A stretch of DNA of 64,000 nucleotides, taken from contig CP107851.1 in assembly GCA_036013505.1 (NCBI GenBank), positions 8,976,001 through 9,040,000 on the forward strand, written 5' to 3'. Position 1 is the first letter of the stretch. Every line of letters starts with the position of its first letter. A program made the translations under genes and the position numbers. The stretch comes from Streptomyces sp. NBC_00510. Lineage in GTDB: Bacteria; Actinomycetota; Actinomycetes; Streptomycetales; Streptomycetaceae. The notes below the pieces were generated by a model. That model did not search any database, was not told where the DNA came from, and saw only the letters and a list, made by a program, of their open reading frames with translations. Shown here piece after piece: positions 51,244 through 60,144 of the stretch.

Positions 51244-51705
51244 ATGACCACGCATCCGGCGATCCCCCTCGACTACGGCCTGACCGAGGACTCAGCGTCA
51301 CGCTTTGCCGCCTGCGGCCTGAGCGGTGACCTCCACGCCGCAGGTTCCGCACGGCAGTTCACGCGTGCCACCCTGAGCAACTGGGGGATGCTCGCGATCG
51401 TCGACACGGCCTCGATCGTGGTGTCGGAGATGTTGACCAACGCCGTGCGCTACGGCCTCGACGACCCGGCGTACGCGCCGTTGTCGAGCCGGCCGGTCTG
51501 GCTGGGCCTGCTCCGCCGCGACGAGTCCGTGCTCTGTACGGTCGCCGACCCCGGCATGGGCGTCCCGGTGGTGAAGGAACCGGACTGGTTCGCCGAGACC
51601 GGGCGGGGGCTGCACATCATCGACTCGCTCAGCGAGTCCTGGGGGTGGACACCGCCCGACGAGGCGGGCAAGTCCGTCTGGGCGCTGATCTCCGCGCCCA
51701 TGTGA
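51244..51705 (+). CDS. HATPase-type anti-sigma-like ATP-binding protein
   Basis: 153 aa. GHKL ATPase boxes: N box SEMLTNAVRYG, G1 VADPGMGVP, G2 GRGLHIID. Proteins of this size resemble RsbW-type serine kinases/anti-sigma factors and form the third member of the Xre/DUF397/ATPase trio in Streptomyces. It may bind a sigma factor or anti-anti-sigma factor not encoded here. Divergent from DUF397 across the iterated operator. Confidence 0.85.
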   Translation: MTTHPAIPLDYGLTEDSASRFAACGLSGDLHAAGSARQFTRATLSNWGMLAIVDTASIVVSEMLTNAVRYGLDDPAYAPLSSRPVWLGLLRRDESVLCTVADPGMGVPVVKEPDWFAETGRGLHIIDSLSESWGWTPPDEAGKSVWALISAPM

Positions 51706-51708
51706 CTT

Positions 51709-51748
51709 CCGCCCCGCGGCGTCCCGCAGACCGGACGCCGTGGGGCGG
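51709..51748 (+). terminator. Terminator of the ATPase gene
   Basis: CCGCCCCGCGGCGTCC pairs with GGACGCCGTGGGGCGG (one wobble) over an 8-nt loop, 3 nt after the stop. Confidence 0.8.
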
Positions 51749-51878
51749 GGGAACGGGGGCCGGAAGCGCCGCGGCGGGGCGCCGGGGGGATGCCTCGCCG
51801 CGGCCTGACGGTTCGCCGCTCCGCGCGGCCGGGAGGACGCATGCGCTCCCCGAGGGCGGTCGATGACTGGCGTCTTTG

Positions 51879-51894
51879 CCTTTCCCGGGAAAGG
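51879..51894. promoter_or_regulatory. Palindrome CCTTTCCCGGGAAAGG in a gene-free stretch
   Basis: A perfect 16-bp dyad about 230 bp upstream of the dehydrogenase start, in a 375-bp interval (51,749-52,124) that is otherwise empty of genes on both strands except for low AT-rich patches near 51,900 and 51,980. It may be a regulator site. Confidence 0.4.
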
Positions 51895-52124
51895 AATTCA
51901 CCTTTTGTTGACGCGCCGCCGTTTCCCGTCGATCGCCGCCAATGGCCCTTTCGTCAGGTGTGCTAGCGTTCGGAAGGTTCACGTCTTGACAACGATGTCA
52001 GATTCTCCGGGCCCGCGGACGCGTCCGTCCGCGACGGAAGGGCCCCTGCTCTGAAGAACGAAGCCCCGGGGCACCCGGCGTGGCACGCCCGTTCTCCGAG
52101 CTCCACAGAAAAGCACAGCGAATC

Positions 52125-53084
52125 ATGCAAGAAAGCCGCGCGGTCTGGCTCCCCTATCGGTCCGGTGAATTCGCCGGACCGCTGCCCGACGGCCTGTCGT
52201 ACCACTTCTGGGACGGCCTCTCGGCCTTCCCCTCCGATCCCCGGGACGTACGGTTCGTCGTCGTCCCGCCCGTCCCGGCCAAGCAGCACCAGATCCTCGA
52301 CCGGCTGCTGCCCCACGCCGAGCGGCTGGAGGTCCTCCAGGTCCTCAGCTCCGGGCACGACTACCTCGCCCCCTTCCTGGGACTCCTTCCCTCCGGCACC
52401 CGCGTCGCCACGGCCAACGGCGTGCACGGCGAGGCCACGGCCGAGCTGGCGGTGACGCTGCTGCTGGCCGCGGGGCGCGGTCTCGACGACTTCTCCCGCC
52501 GGCACGCCCTGGGTCAGTGGCAGCCCCGCGTCTTCCCCACGTTGTCCGGCAAGGAGGTCCTGATCGTCGGCCAGGGCGCGGTCGGAAGGGCCGTGGCCGC
52601 CAGGCTCGCCCCGTTCGGCTGCCGGGTGGTCCGGCTGGCACGTACCGCGCGCGACACCGCGGACGGCCATGTGCACGGGTTCGCGGACCTGCCCGGGCTG
52701 CTCCCCTCCGCCGACGCCGTCGTGCTGTGCGCGCCCCTGACGGACGAGACCCGCGACCTGATGGACGGCTCCCGCCTGGCCCTGATGAAGGACGGGGCCG
52801 TCCTGGTCAACGTGGCCAGGGGGGAACTCGTCGACACGCGGGCGCTGGTGCGGGAAGCCGGACGCGGGCGGCTGCGCGCCGCCCTGGACGTCACCGCGCC
52901 CGAGCCGCTGCCCAGCGGTCACCCGCTCTGGTACCTGCCCGGCGTCCTCATCACACCGCACGTCGGGGCCTTCACCGACGCCTTCACGCCCACCTCCCTC
53001 GCCTTCATCGCGCAGCAGCTGGCCCGCTACGCGGGCGGTGAGTCCCTGGTGAACGTCCTGCCGCTGATGGCCGCCGCGCGCTGA
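52125..53084 (+). CDS. D-2-hydroxyacid dehydrogenase
   Basis: About 319 aa from ATG 52125; GTG 52080 gives 15 more residues. NAD-binding motif VLIVGQGAVGRAVAARLAPFG. Catalytic residues: Arg in NVARGELVD, and His in TPHVGAF. VLQVLSSGHDYLAPFL and GVHGEATAELAVTLLLAAGR are family segments. It interconverts a 2-hydroxy and a 2-keto acid; substrate unknown. A strong terminator follows. Confidence 0.85.
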   Translation: MQESRAVWLPYRSGEFAGPLPDGLSYHFWDGLSAFPSDPRDVRFVVVPPVPAKQHQILDRLLPHAERLEVLQVLSSGHDYLAPFLGLLPSGTRVATANGVHGEATAELAVTLLLAAGRGLDDFSRRHALGQWQPRVFPTLSGKEVLIVGQGAVGRAVAARLAPFGCRVVRLARTARDTADGHVHGFADLPGLLPSADAVVLCAPLTDETRDLMDGSRLALMKDGAVLVNVARGELVDTRALVREAGRGRLRAALDVTAPEPLPSGHPLWYLPGVLITPHVGAFTDAFTPTSLAFIAQQLARYAGGESLVNVLPLMAAAR

Positions 53085-53092
53085 GCGGTGGC

Positions 53093-53118
53093 GGCCCCCG
53101 GGAAACATCCCGGGGGCC
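53093..53118 (+). terminator. Terminator of the dehydrogenase gene
   Basis: Perfect 11-bp stem GGCCCCCGGGA with tetraloop AACA, 8 nt after the stop. Confidence 0.8.
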
Positions 53119-53221
53119 GGTCGGCCCGGCGAATCACCCCCAGGGGTCGGCGTGTTCCCCGATCGGGAAATCGCCTGGCCTGTCGGGACGTCGTTCCGGC
53201 GCCGCGTGGTGGGATGGCCGG

Positions 53222-54121
53222 ATGGAACTGCGGGAGCTGCGTGTCTTCGTCGCCGTGGCCGAGGAGGGCGGGATGTCCGCCGCGGCGCGGCGGCTGCACG
53301 TGAGCCAGTCGGCGCTGTCGCAGACCGTCACCGCGCTGGAGCGTCAACTCGGCGTCAAACTCCTGGTGCGGTCCAGTTCCGGCGTACGGACGACGGAGGC
53401 CGGGGCGGTCCTGCTCTCCGAGGCGCGCTCCGTGCTCGCGCGCCACGACCAGGCCGTGCGGACGATGGCGGCCCTGACGACGCAGGGCGGGGGCACCCTG
53501 CGGCTGGGCATCCCGCTGGAGCTGCCGCCCGACCTGCTGACCCCCGTGCTCACCGAGTTGTCCCGGGCCTACCCCGACACCCGGGTGCAGGCCCGTCATC
53601 TGTCCACGGCGGCCCAGCTGGAGGCGCTGCACGCGGACGAGCTCGACGTCGGCCTGACGCGTGAGCGCCCGGCAGGGCCCGAGTTCGACGCGATGCTGGT
53701 GGTCCGGGAGAACCTCGGGGTGCTGCTCGGGGCCGACCAGGCGGCCGAACTCGCCGGACCGCACGGCGTCCGCCTGGAGTGCCTGGCGGGGCTGGAGTGG
53801 GTGGGCTTCCCCCGCGCCGGGAGCCCCGCGTGGTGGGACGAGCTGACCTCGGTGCTGCGCAGCCACGGGCTGGACGTGGGTCCCGAGGCGGGCGCGGGGG
53901 AGCCGCTGATCGCGGAGGTGAAGCTGGCGGCCGTGATCACCGGACGGGCGTTCGCGCTGGCCCCGCCGAACTGGGCGCAGCCGATCCCCGAAACGGTCGT
54001 GTGGTCGCCCCTGGTGGGAGATCCCCTGGTCCGCAGGACCTGGGCGGTGTGGCCGTCCAGTTCGCACCGGCGTGACCTCGGCCGTTTCATCGCCGCCTTC
54101 GCCCAGCCGGTGTCGCCGTAG
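53222..54121 (+). CDS. LysR-family regulator
   Basis: 299 aa from ATG 53222. HTH: LRELRVFVAVAEEGGMSAAARRLHVSQSALSQTVTALERQLG. The effector domain follows (LRLGIPLELPPDLLTPVLTELSRAYPDTRV, DVGLTRERPAG). Standard size. It reads in the same direction as the dehydrogenase, past the terminator. Its targets are not clear; it ends 9 bp before the convergent CGNR gene. Confidence 0.9.
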   Translation: MELRELRVFVAVAEEGGMSAAARRLHVSQSALSQTVTALERQLGVKLLVRSSSGVRTTEAGAVLLSEARSVLARHDQAVRTMAALTTQGGGTLRLGIPLELPPDLLTPVLTELSRAYPDTRVQARHLSTAAQLEALHADELDVGLTRERPAGPEFDAMLVVRENLGVLLGADQAAELAGPHGVRLECLAGLEWVGFPRAGSPAWWDELTSVLRSHGLDVGPEAGAGEPLIAEVKLAAVITGRAFALAPPNWAQPIPETVVWSPLVGDPLVRRTWAVWPSSSHRRDLGRFIAAFAQPVSP

Positions 54122-54130
54122 TCGGTGGGG

Positions 54131-54763
54131 CTACGGGGTGGGCGCGGAGGCACGGTGCCGGTGCCGGGCGGCCTTCGCGTTGTTGCCGCAGCGCTCCATG
54201 GAGCACCACTTGCGCGGCTTCCCGTTGCCGGGGTCGAGGTAGAGCATGCCGCAGATCTCCGCGGCGCAGGTGCGCAGCCGGTCCCGCAGGCGCGGCTCGG
54301 TGACCAGCGCGATCAGGTCCCGGGCGACGGCGGAGAGCAACTGGGCGGCCGACAGCGGTTCCGTCCCGGCGCTCGGACGCCCTTGCGCGTCGACGCGGAG
54401 GAAGGGCGCGGGCGGCTCGACGCGGGCCAGGTCGTTGAGCAGGCCCACGCACTCCGCTCGCGGCGTGCGGCCGTCGACGACCGCGGTGGCGACGTCGGTG
54501 GCGGCGGCGCGCAGCTCGTGGAGTGCGTCGAGCAGGGCCGTCGCGTCCTCCCCGTCCCGCAGGGTCAGTCCGACGCCGCCGCACCAGTCGCGGAGGCGGT
54601 CGTGATCGCCGAGCCGCTCCACGGGGGTGCTGGGGCGGCGGCCGACGGTGGCGACGAGGTCGAGCGAGAGGGAGCCCGCGTCGAAGCGCAGCGCACGGAC
54701 CTTGGCCGTGACGCGGGTGCGGGGAGTGGCCAGGGTCCCCGTGGCCGGTGCGCGCTCGCTCAT
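54131..54763 (-). CDS. CGNR zinc-finger regulator (ABATE domain)
   Basis: 210 aa from ATG 54763. The C-terminus holds the CGNR finger: CAAEICGMLYLD, then KWCSMERCGNNAKAARHR. The N-terminus (LSLDLVATVGRR) is the stress-linked ABATE region. It is divergent from the ketopantoate-reductase-like gene across a GTAACC/GGTTAC dyad, which it probably binds to control both genes. Confidence 0.9.
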   Translation of the reverse strand: MSERAPATGTLATPRTRVTAKVRALRFDAGSLSLDLVATVGRRPSTPVERLGDHDRLRDWCGGVGLTLRDGEDATALLDALHELRAAATDVATAVVDGRTPRAECVGLLNDLARVEPPAPFLRVDAQGRPSAGTEPLSAAQLLSAVARDLIALVTEPRLRDRLRTCAAEICGMLYLDPGNGKPRKWCSMERCGNNAKAARHRHRASAPTP

Positions 54764-54772
54764 GTGTTCATA

Positions 54773-54792
54773 GTAACCTTGAAGGCGGTTAC
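54773..54792. promoter_or_regulatory. Operator for the CGNR regulator
   Basis: Inverted arms GTAACC (54773-54778) and GGTTAC (54787-54792), 8 nt apart, in a 68-bp divergent interval. Confidence 0.55.
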
Positions 54793-54831
54793 CAAGCCAT
54801 CGGCCAGGCCGGGCCGGGAAGGGAGCACGCC

Positions 54832-55764
54832 ATGCGCATCGCGGTCGTGGGAGCGGGCGGAGTGGGGGGCTACTTCGGCACCCGCCTCGCGGAGGCGGGC
54901 AACGAGGTCACCTTCGTCGCCCGCGGTCGGCATCTGGAGGCGATCCGGGCCAACGGCGGGCTGGCCGTCCGCAGTCCGCTGGGGGAGTTCCGGGCACCGG
55001 CCGACCTGTTCGTGCCGGACATCGGCGACGTCGGTCCCGCCGACGTCGTGCTGGTCGCGGTCAAGCTGTGGGACACCGAGGACGTCGCCACCCGGCTGCG
55101 CGGCCTCGCCGAGGCGGGCGCGCGGGTGATCTCCCTCCAGAACGGCGTCCGGAAGGACACGGTCCTGCGCCGGCACCTGCCGCCCGAGGCCGTGTGGGGC
55201 GGGGTCTGCTACATCTCCGCCGTCATCGAGGAACCCGGCGTCGTCTCCCACCGCGGGACGATGCAGAAGCTGGTCTTCGGCCCGTACGACGGAGAAGGGG
55301 CCGCCCGGGCGGAGGAGTTCCGCGAGGTGTGCGGGAAGGCCGGCGTCGACGCGGAGGTCAGCGCCGACATCGCGCGGGTCGTGTGGCAGAAGTTCGTGTT
55401 CCTCACGGGCCTGTCGGGCACCACCTCGGCCGTGCGCCAGCCGATCGGCGTCGTCCGCGCCGATCCCGCGACGCGGTCGCTGCTGCGGGACGTCATGGCG
55501 GAGGTCGTCGCCGTCGGCCGGGCCTCGGGCGTGCACCTCGACGAGTCCTTCGTCGACGAGCAACTGGCCTTCTGCGACACGCTGCCAGCCGCGATGACCT
55601 CCTCCATGCACAACGACCTGGAGCAGGGCAACCGCCTGGAACTGCCGTGGCTCAGCGGAGGCGTCGCCGACCTCGGCCGCGAACTGGGCGTCCCCACGCC
55701 CCGCAACCGCACCGTGGCCGACATCCTCGCGCCCTATGTGCCGGGCCGGCCGCGCGTGGGGTGA
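54832..55764 (+). CDS. 2-dehydropantoate 2-reductase-like protein
   Basis: 310 aa from ATG 54832. Rossmann motif MRIAVVGAGGVGGYFG, VVLVAVKLWDTEDVA, ISLQNGV, a catalytic-type Lys in VVWQKFVFLTGLSG, and TSSMHNDLEQGNRLELPWLSGGV near the end. PanE reduces ketopantoate with NADPH in pantothenate synthesis, but a dedicated housekeeping panE may lie elsewhere; paralogues act on other 2-keto acids. Control by the divergent CGNR regulator suggests an inducible accessory role. Confidence 0.85.
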   Translation: MRIAVVGAGGVGGYFGTRLAEAGNEVTFVARGRHLEAIRANGGLAVRSPLGEFRAPADLFVPDIGDVGPADVVLVAVKLWDTEDVATRLRGLAEAGARVISLQNGVRKDTVLRRHLPPEAVWGGVCYISAVIEEPGVVSHRGTMQKLVFGPYDGEGAARAEEFREVCGKAGVDAEVSADIARVVWQKFVFLTGLSGTTSAVRQPIGVVRADPATRSLLRDVMAEVVAVGRASGVHLDESFVDEQLAFCDTLPAAMTSSMHNDLEQGNRLELPWLSGGVADLGRELGVPTPRNRTVADILAPYVPGRPRVG

Positions 55765-55806
55765 CCGCCGAACGGGGCGGCCGGTCGCCGGTCGCCACGC
55801 CCCCGG

Positions 55807-57255
55807 TCAGCGCACCGAGAGCCTGTCCTGCAGCCAGTCGAAGACGACCTCGCAGTGCTGCTGGGGGGCCATCGGGGAGCAGTGCAGCTGCGCCCCGGTG
55901 GCCGCCGTCAGTTTCACGTAGTCCTTCGGGGCGGTGAGCCCGTCGTACAGCCGGCGCGGCTGCCCGGGGTAGAACTGTTCGAACTCGTAGTCCAGCACCA
56001 GGGTGGGCGCCTTGATCCGGCCCAGCACATCGCTGACGTCCAGTGAGGCGATGAGCCGGGCGGGGGTGAAGAAGTCGGTGAACATCCTGCCCTCCCGCGC
56101 CTCGGTCATCGCCGGGACCGAGAAGGGTTCGAAGCGCTTCTTGAGCGTCGCCGCCTCGGACGGGCTCAGCGCCGGGACGACCTCCTTGTTCCAGACGGCG
56201 TTGGTCCGTTCCTTGTCGGCGGTGAGGATCTCCCTGACCTCCCGGGGGAAGGCCAGCCAGGGGGACACACAGCCGGGCATCGCCACCAGGGCGGCGATCC
56301 GGTGCTCGAAGGCCGCCGCCCGGGGCGCCAGGTTGCCGCCCATGCTCAGACCGGTCAGGGCGATCCGGCCGGGGTCCACGTCGGAGCGGGCGGTCAGCCA
56401 GTCCACCAGCGGGGTGACGACCTTCTCCCAGCGCGGGGTGAAGACGACCTCCTCCACGAAGAGCACATGGCCCTGTCCCGGGCCGTCGTAGACGAGCGCG
56501 TTCCAGCCGCGGTCCAGGGCCGCTGACACGCCGTAGGTCCACATGTCGACGTTCTGGCCGTCGCTGCCATTGGTCAGGATCACGGTGGGCCGCCGCCGTT
56601 CCGCCCCTTCCGGCCGGAAGAACCACACCGGCATCCGCGTCCTCCCGTAGGCCACGCCCGCCGTCACCGGGGCCGGATCGCAGCGCTCGCAGAAGGCGTC
56701 CCAGGCGCGGCGCCCGGCACGGTAGAGCCGCTCCTCGTCGCCCGGGTCCTCGGAGCCGAGGACGAAGAACAGCGCCTGGCCGTAGTACTGGGCCGCCCGC
56801 AGCGTCCGGAACCGTGTCGTCTGGCGCCCGGGCATGCTGCCCCTCGGCGTCGTCAGCAGCCGGTCGCCCAGTTCCCTGAAGGTGCGGGTGTACGACTGCG
56901 CCGACACCCCCGCCGTGGTGACGGCGTTCACGGCGGTGAGCACCTCGCCGACCTCTGCGGAGCCGTAGCCGCAGGCGCCGAGGGCCAGCAGCGCGCTGAA
57001 GTCGTAGGCGGGGTCGTCGAAGAGGGCCATCACCCCGGGGGTGGCACCGCCCACGGGACCCGCAGCGGAGGCCGACGTCCGCCCGGACCCGGACCCGGGC
57101 CCCGTTCCCGGACCGCCGGGCGAAGGCGGGCCCGCGGGGGAGGCGCCCGAGGGCGTGCACCCGGCGGCCGCCAGGGCCCCGGCCCCTGCCGCGAGCCCGG
57201 CCAGCGCGGTGCGACGGGTGGGCGCGGGGGCGGGGTCGTGCGGAAGGTGCGTCAT
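55807..57255 (-). CDS. Tat-exported lipoprotein alpha/beta hydrolase
   Basis: 482 aa from ATG 57255. Twin-arginine signal (PTRRTALAGLAAGAGAL) ending in lipobox LAAAGC. A long helical lid precedes the hydrolase core: TVILTNGSDGQNVDMWTYG, nucleophile GLSMGGNLAPRA, late His in CSPMAPQQHCEVVFDWL or nearby. Similar to 2,6-dihydropseudooxynicotine-type or dipeptidyl hydrolases by fold; reaction unknown. It probably sits on the outer face of the membrane. Confidence 0.85.
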   Translation of the reverse strand: MTHLPHDPAPAPTRRTALAGLAAGAGALAAAGCTPSGASPAGPPSPGGPGTGPGSGSGRTSASAAGPVGGATPGVMALFDDPAYDFSALLALGACGYGSAEVGEVLTAVNAVTTAGVSAQSYTRTFRELGDRLLTTPRGSMPGRQTTRFRTLRAAQYYGQALFFVLGSEDPGDEERLYRAGRRAWDAFCERCDPAPVTAGVAYGRTRMPVWFFRPEGAERRRPTVILTNGSDGQNVDMWTYGVSAALDRGWNALVYDGPGQGHVLFVEEVVFTPRWEKVVTPLVDWLTARSDVDPGRIALTGLSMGGNLAPRAAAFEHRIAALVAMPGCVSPWLAFPREVREILTADKERTNAVWNKEVVPALSPSEAATLKKRFEPFSVPAMTEAREGRMFTDFFTPARLIASLDVSDVLGRIKAPTLVLDYEFEQFYPGQPRRLYDGLTAPKDYVKLTAATGAQLHCSPMAPQQHCEVVFDWLQDRLSVR

Positions 57256-57395
57256 GCCAGCCGAACGTACGAGGCGCGCCCCGGCACGCCGCACCACGAC
57301 ACCTGCCGTTCCCCCGAACGGCCCGGCGCACCGGTGCCGTCATCGGCCGCCGGCGGGGTAGACGTATCGGGCAGTCACCGGAGGGGAGAGGGAAC

Positions 57396-57656
57396 ATGAC
57401 CGAGGACGTCGCCGGGATCGTGCGCAAGGTGGTCGCCGGATGCGCGGACGTGGCGCCGGAGGAGATCGGGCCGGACACGACCTTCGCCCAGTTGCGCCTG
57501 GGCGACCGGGCCAAGCAGCGTGCCGCGGACGCCGTCGAGCGCGAGGTCGGTGTGATGCTGCTGGCCGACGAGGTCGAGCGGATGGGCACCGTGCGCGACC
57601 TCGTCGAGCACGTGGCCGGCAAGCGCGCCGAACAGGAGGCCGCGGAGGCCCCCTGA
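57396..57656 (+). CDS. ACP-like protein lacking the phosphopantetheine serine
   Basis: 86 aa from ATG 57396 (GGGGAGAGGGAAC upstream). The helices resemble an acyl carrier protein (VAGIVRKVVAGCADVAPEEIGPDTTFAQLRLGD, then VEREVGVMLLADEVERMGTVRDLVEHV), but the place of the DSL motif reads LGDRAK, with no Ser. It cannot be phosphopantetheinylated there. It may be a structural or regulatory ACP-fold protein. No synthase gene is adjacent. Confidence 0.65.
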   Translation: MTEDVAGIVRKVVAGCADVAPEEIGPDTTFAQLRLGDRAKQRAADAVEREVGVMLLADEVERMGTVRDLVEHVAGKRAEQEAAEAP

Positions 57657-57683
57657 CGACGGCCGACGGCGTCCCGGCCCGGC

Positions 57684-58460
57684 TCAGCCCGCGTAGACGC
57701 GGATCTTCGACTGTCCGTGGCCGCGCAGTTCCCAGTCGTCCATGAAGCGGGCGCGCAGCTCGTGCCGGGCGGCCAGGCCGACCAGCGTCTCGGTGCGGTA
57801 GTAGAAGTCCTCGCGCAGCACGTGGTGTTCCTTCCCCTCGGTGCGGTCGAACGTGAAGTCGAACCACCCGCCCGGGGCCAGGATCCGCGCCACGTGGGCC
57901 AGGCACTCGTCGATGACCTCCAGGGGCGAGTGGGAGAAGACGCTGTGCGCGTGGACCACGTCGAAGTGGCGGTCCGGCAGGAAGTCGAAGGTCAGGTCGT
58001 GGGTGAGCGTGAGGTACGGCAGCTTGCGCTGCAGGCCCTGCGCGGTCACGGTGCGCTTGGCGGCGATCAGGATGTCGGGGGAGATGTCGATGCCGTAGTA
58101 GTGGCCGGCGTCGAGGTGCTCGATGAGGCGCCAGCCCGCCCGCAGGTTGCCGCACCCGATGTCCAGCAGCCGGTGCCGGGGCGACAGGCCGTGCTCGCGC
58201 AGGTAGTCGAACTGCATCGCGCCCAGCGCCAGCCAGCGGTCGTGGCTGCCGCTGCCGACGGCGGCCTCGGGGTCCCGGGCGGTGTCGCTGGCCATGACGG
58301 CCCGGTAGTACGCCACGTGGTCGCGGTGCCGGTGCGCGAGCCAGCGGTCCCGAGCGGCCCGGCGCGCGTACCCGGCGACCCGCGTGGGGTGCCGGAGGGC
58401 GTAGCCGACCTTGTGGGTGAGGCTCGTCCGGTCGGCCCGGAGGTTCTTCCTGGTGGCCAT
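57684..58460 (-). CDS. Class I SAM-dependent methyltransferase
   Basis: 258 aa from ATG 58460 (CCCGAGGGAGTACCCGCC upstream). Motif I HRLLDIGCGNLRAGWRLI, then HYYGIDISPDILIAAK, and FDVVHAHSVFSHSPLEVIDECLAHVARIL. Basic N-terminus (~60 residues). It resembles methyltransferases that act on sugars or glycolipids, but the acceptor is unknown. It converges with the ACP-like gene. Confidence 0.8.
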   Translation of the reverse strand: MATRKNLRADRTSLTHKVGYALRHPTRVAGYARRAARDRWLAHRHRDHVAYYRAVMASDTARDPEAAVGSGSHDRWLALGAMQFDYLREHGLSPRHRLLDIGCGNLRAGWRLIEHLDAGHYYGIDISPDILIAAKRTVTAQGLQRKLPYLTLTHDLTFDFLPDRHFDVVHAHSVFSHSPLEVIDECLAHVARILAPGGWFDFTFDRTEGKEHHVLREDFYYRTETLVGLAARHELRARFMDDWELRGHGQSKIRVYAG

Positions 58461-58561
58461 GGCGGGTACTCCCTCGGGGGTCACGGGGGACGCGTTCTTC
58501 GTCCCTCTCGGGAGGCTGCCACGCAGCGCCCTCGCGTTCCCCCTCCGAACGGGTGGTACCG

Positions 58562-58593
58562 GTGCGGGGCGCCCCGGCCGGGGCGCCCCGCAC
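58562..58593 (-). terminator. Terminator of sthA
   Basis: Perfect palindrome, 14-bp arms GTGCGGGGCGCCCC around GGCC, 14 nt after the stop. Confidence 0.8.
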
Positions 58594-58607
58594 ACGACGG
58601 CCCGGCG

Positions 58608-60011
58608 TCAGCCGGTGAGGCGGTTGATCTGGCGGAGCTTGTTGGTGGCGTCGAGGGCGGCCACCTTGTACGACTCGGCGAGGGTCGGGTAGTTGAACAC
58701 GGCGTCGACCAGGTAGTCGACCGTGCCGCCGCAGCCCATCACCGCCTGGCCGATGTGCAGCAGCTCCGTGGCACCGGTGCCGAAGCAGTGGACGCCGAGC
58801 AGCGTGCGGTCCTCCGTCGACACCAGCAGCTTCAGCATGCCGTGCGAGTCGCCGATGATCTGGCCGCGGGCCAGCTCGCGGTAGCGCGAGATGCCCACCT
58901 CGAAGGGCACGTTGTCGTCGGTGAGCTGGTCCTCCGTACGGCCGACGAAGCTGATCTCCGGGATCGTGTAGATGCCGATCGGCTGCAGGCCGTGCATCGC
59001 GTTCACCGGTTCGCCGCAGGCGTGGTACGCCGCGAGCCTGCCCTGCTCCATGGAGGTGGCCGCGAGCGCCGGGAAGCCGATGACGTCGCCGACGGCGTAG
59101 ATGTGCGGCACGGAGGTGCGGTAGTGCTCGTCCACGGATATCCGGCCCCGCTTGTCCGCGGTGAGGCCCGCCTTGCCGAGGTCGAGGGCGTCGGTGAGGC
59201 CCTGCCGCCCGGCCGAGTACATGACGGCGTCCGCGGGGATCTTCTTCCCGCTCTGCAGGACGGTCAGCGCGCCCGTCGCATGCCGCTCCACGGCCGCCAC
59301 CGTCTCGCCGAAGCGGAAGGTGACGGCGAGGTCCCGCAGGTGGTACTTGAGCGCCTCGACCACCTCGACGTCGCAGAAGTCCAGCATCCCGTCACGCTGT
59401 TCGACCACCGTCACCTTGCTGCCCAGCGCGGCGAACATCGAGGCGTACTCGATGCCGATGACGCCGGCGCCGACGATGACCATGGAGCGCGGGACCCGGT
59501 CCAGGTTGAGCACGCTGTCGGAGTCCATCACCGTGCGGTCGTCGAACTCCACGGTCGACGGTCGGGCCGGGCGCGTCCCGGTGGCGATGACGATGTTCCC
59601 GGCGGTGACCAGCACCTCGCGGCCGGAGGGGTCCTCCACGGCGACCGTGTGGTCGTCCATGAAGCGGCCGGTCCCGGTGAGCATGGTGACGCGGTTGCGG
59701 GAGAGCTGACTGCGGATCACGTCCACCTCGCGGCTCACCACGTGCTGGGTGCGCGCGGTGAGGTCCGCGATGGTGATGTCCTCCTTGAGGCGGTAACTCT
59801 GGCCGTACAGGTCCCGCTGGGTGAGCCCGGTCAGGTAGAGCACGGCCTCGCGAAGCGTCTTCGACGGGATGGTGCCGGAGTGGATGGAGACCCCGCCGAC
59901 CATGTCGGGGCGGTCGACGACGGCGACCCGGCGGCCCAGCTTGGCCGCGGCGATGGCGGCCTTCTGGCCACCCGGGCCGGATCCGATGACGAGCAGGTCG
60001 AATTCGGTCAC
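58608..60011 (-). CDS. sthA: Soluble pyridine nucleotide transhydrogenase
   Basis: 467 aa from GTG 60011. FAD motif [20 protein letters not shown], second Rossmann [21 protein letters not shown], and a dimerisation domain ending [21 protein letters not shown]. In place of the redox Cys pair of lipoamide dehydrogenases there is [19 protein letters not shown], the mark of SthA. It balances NADPH and NADH. A single gene with its own terminator. Confidence 0.93.
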   Translation of the reverse strand: MTEFDLLVIGSGPGGQKAAIAAAKLGRRVAVVDRPDMVGGVSIHSGTIPSKTLREAVLYLTGLTQRDLYGQSYRLKEDITIADLTARTQHVVSREVDVIRSQLSRNRVTMLTGTGRFMDDHTVAVEDPSGREVLVTAGNIVIATGTRPARPSTVEFDDRTVMDSDSVLNLDRVPRSMVIVGAGVIGIEYASMFAALGSKVTVVEQRDGMLDFCDVEVVEALKYHLRDLAVTFRFGETVAAVERHATGALTVLQSGKKIPADAVMYSAGRQGLTDALDLGKAGLTADKRGRISVDEHYRTSVPHIYAVGDVIGFPALAATSMEQGRLAAYHACGEPVNAMHGLQPIGIYTIPEISFVGRTEDQLTDDNVPFEVGISRYRELARGQIIGDSHGMLKLLVSTEDRTLLGVHCFGTGATELLHIGQAVMGCGGTVDYLVDAVFNYPTLAESYKVAALDATNKLRQINRLTG

Positions 60012-60082
60012 CGGACGAGTCTGTCAGGCCACGGCGTCCCCGGGAAAGGGTTGCCGGAGATGCGGCCGGTGACGTCCCCGAG

Positions 60083-60117
60083 CCCCCGGGCACGGGTGCG
60101 GGACCCGTGACCGGGGG
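60083..60117 (-). terminator. Terminator of the glycosidase gene
   Basis: CCCCCGGGCACGGGT pairs with ACCCGTGACCGGGGG (one mismatch) over a 5-nt loop, 27 nt after the stop at 60145. Confidence 0.75.
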
Positions 60118-60144
60118 CCCGCCGGGGGACGGGGCACGGGGGGC

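Noticed and set aside
51629-51982. 117-codon minus-strand ORF in the gap before the dehydrogenase
   Set aside because: It crosses the ATPase gene end and terminator and has shadow-like composition.
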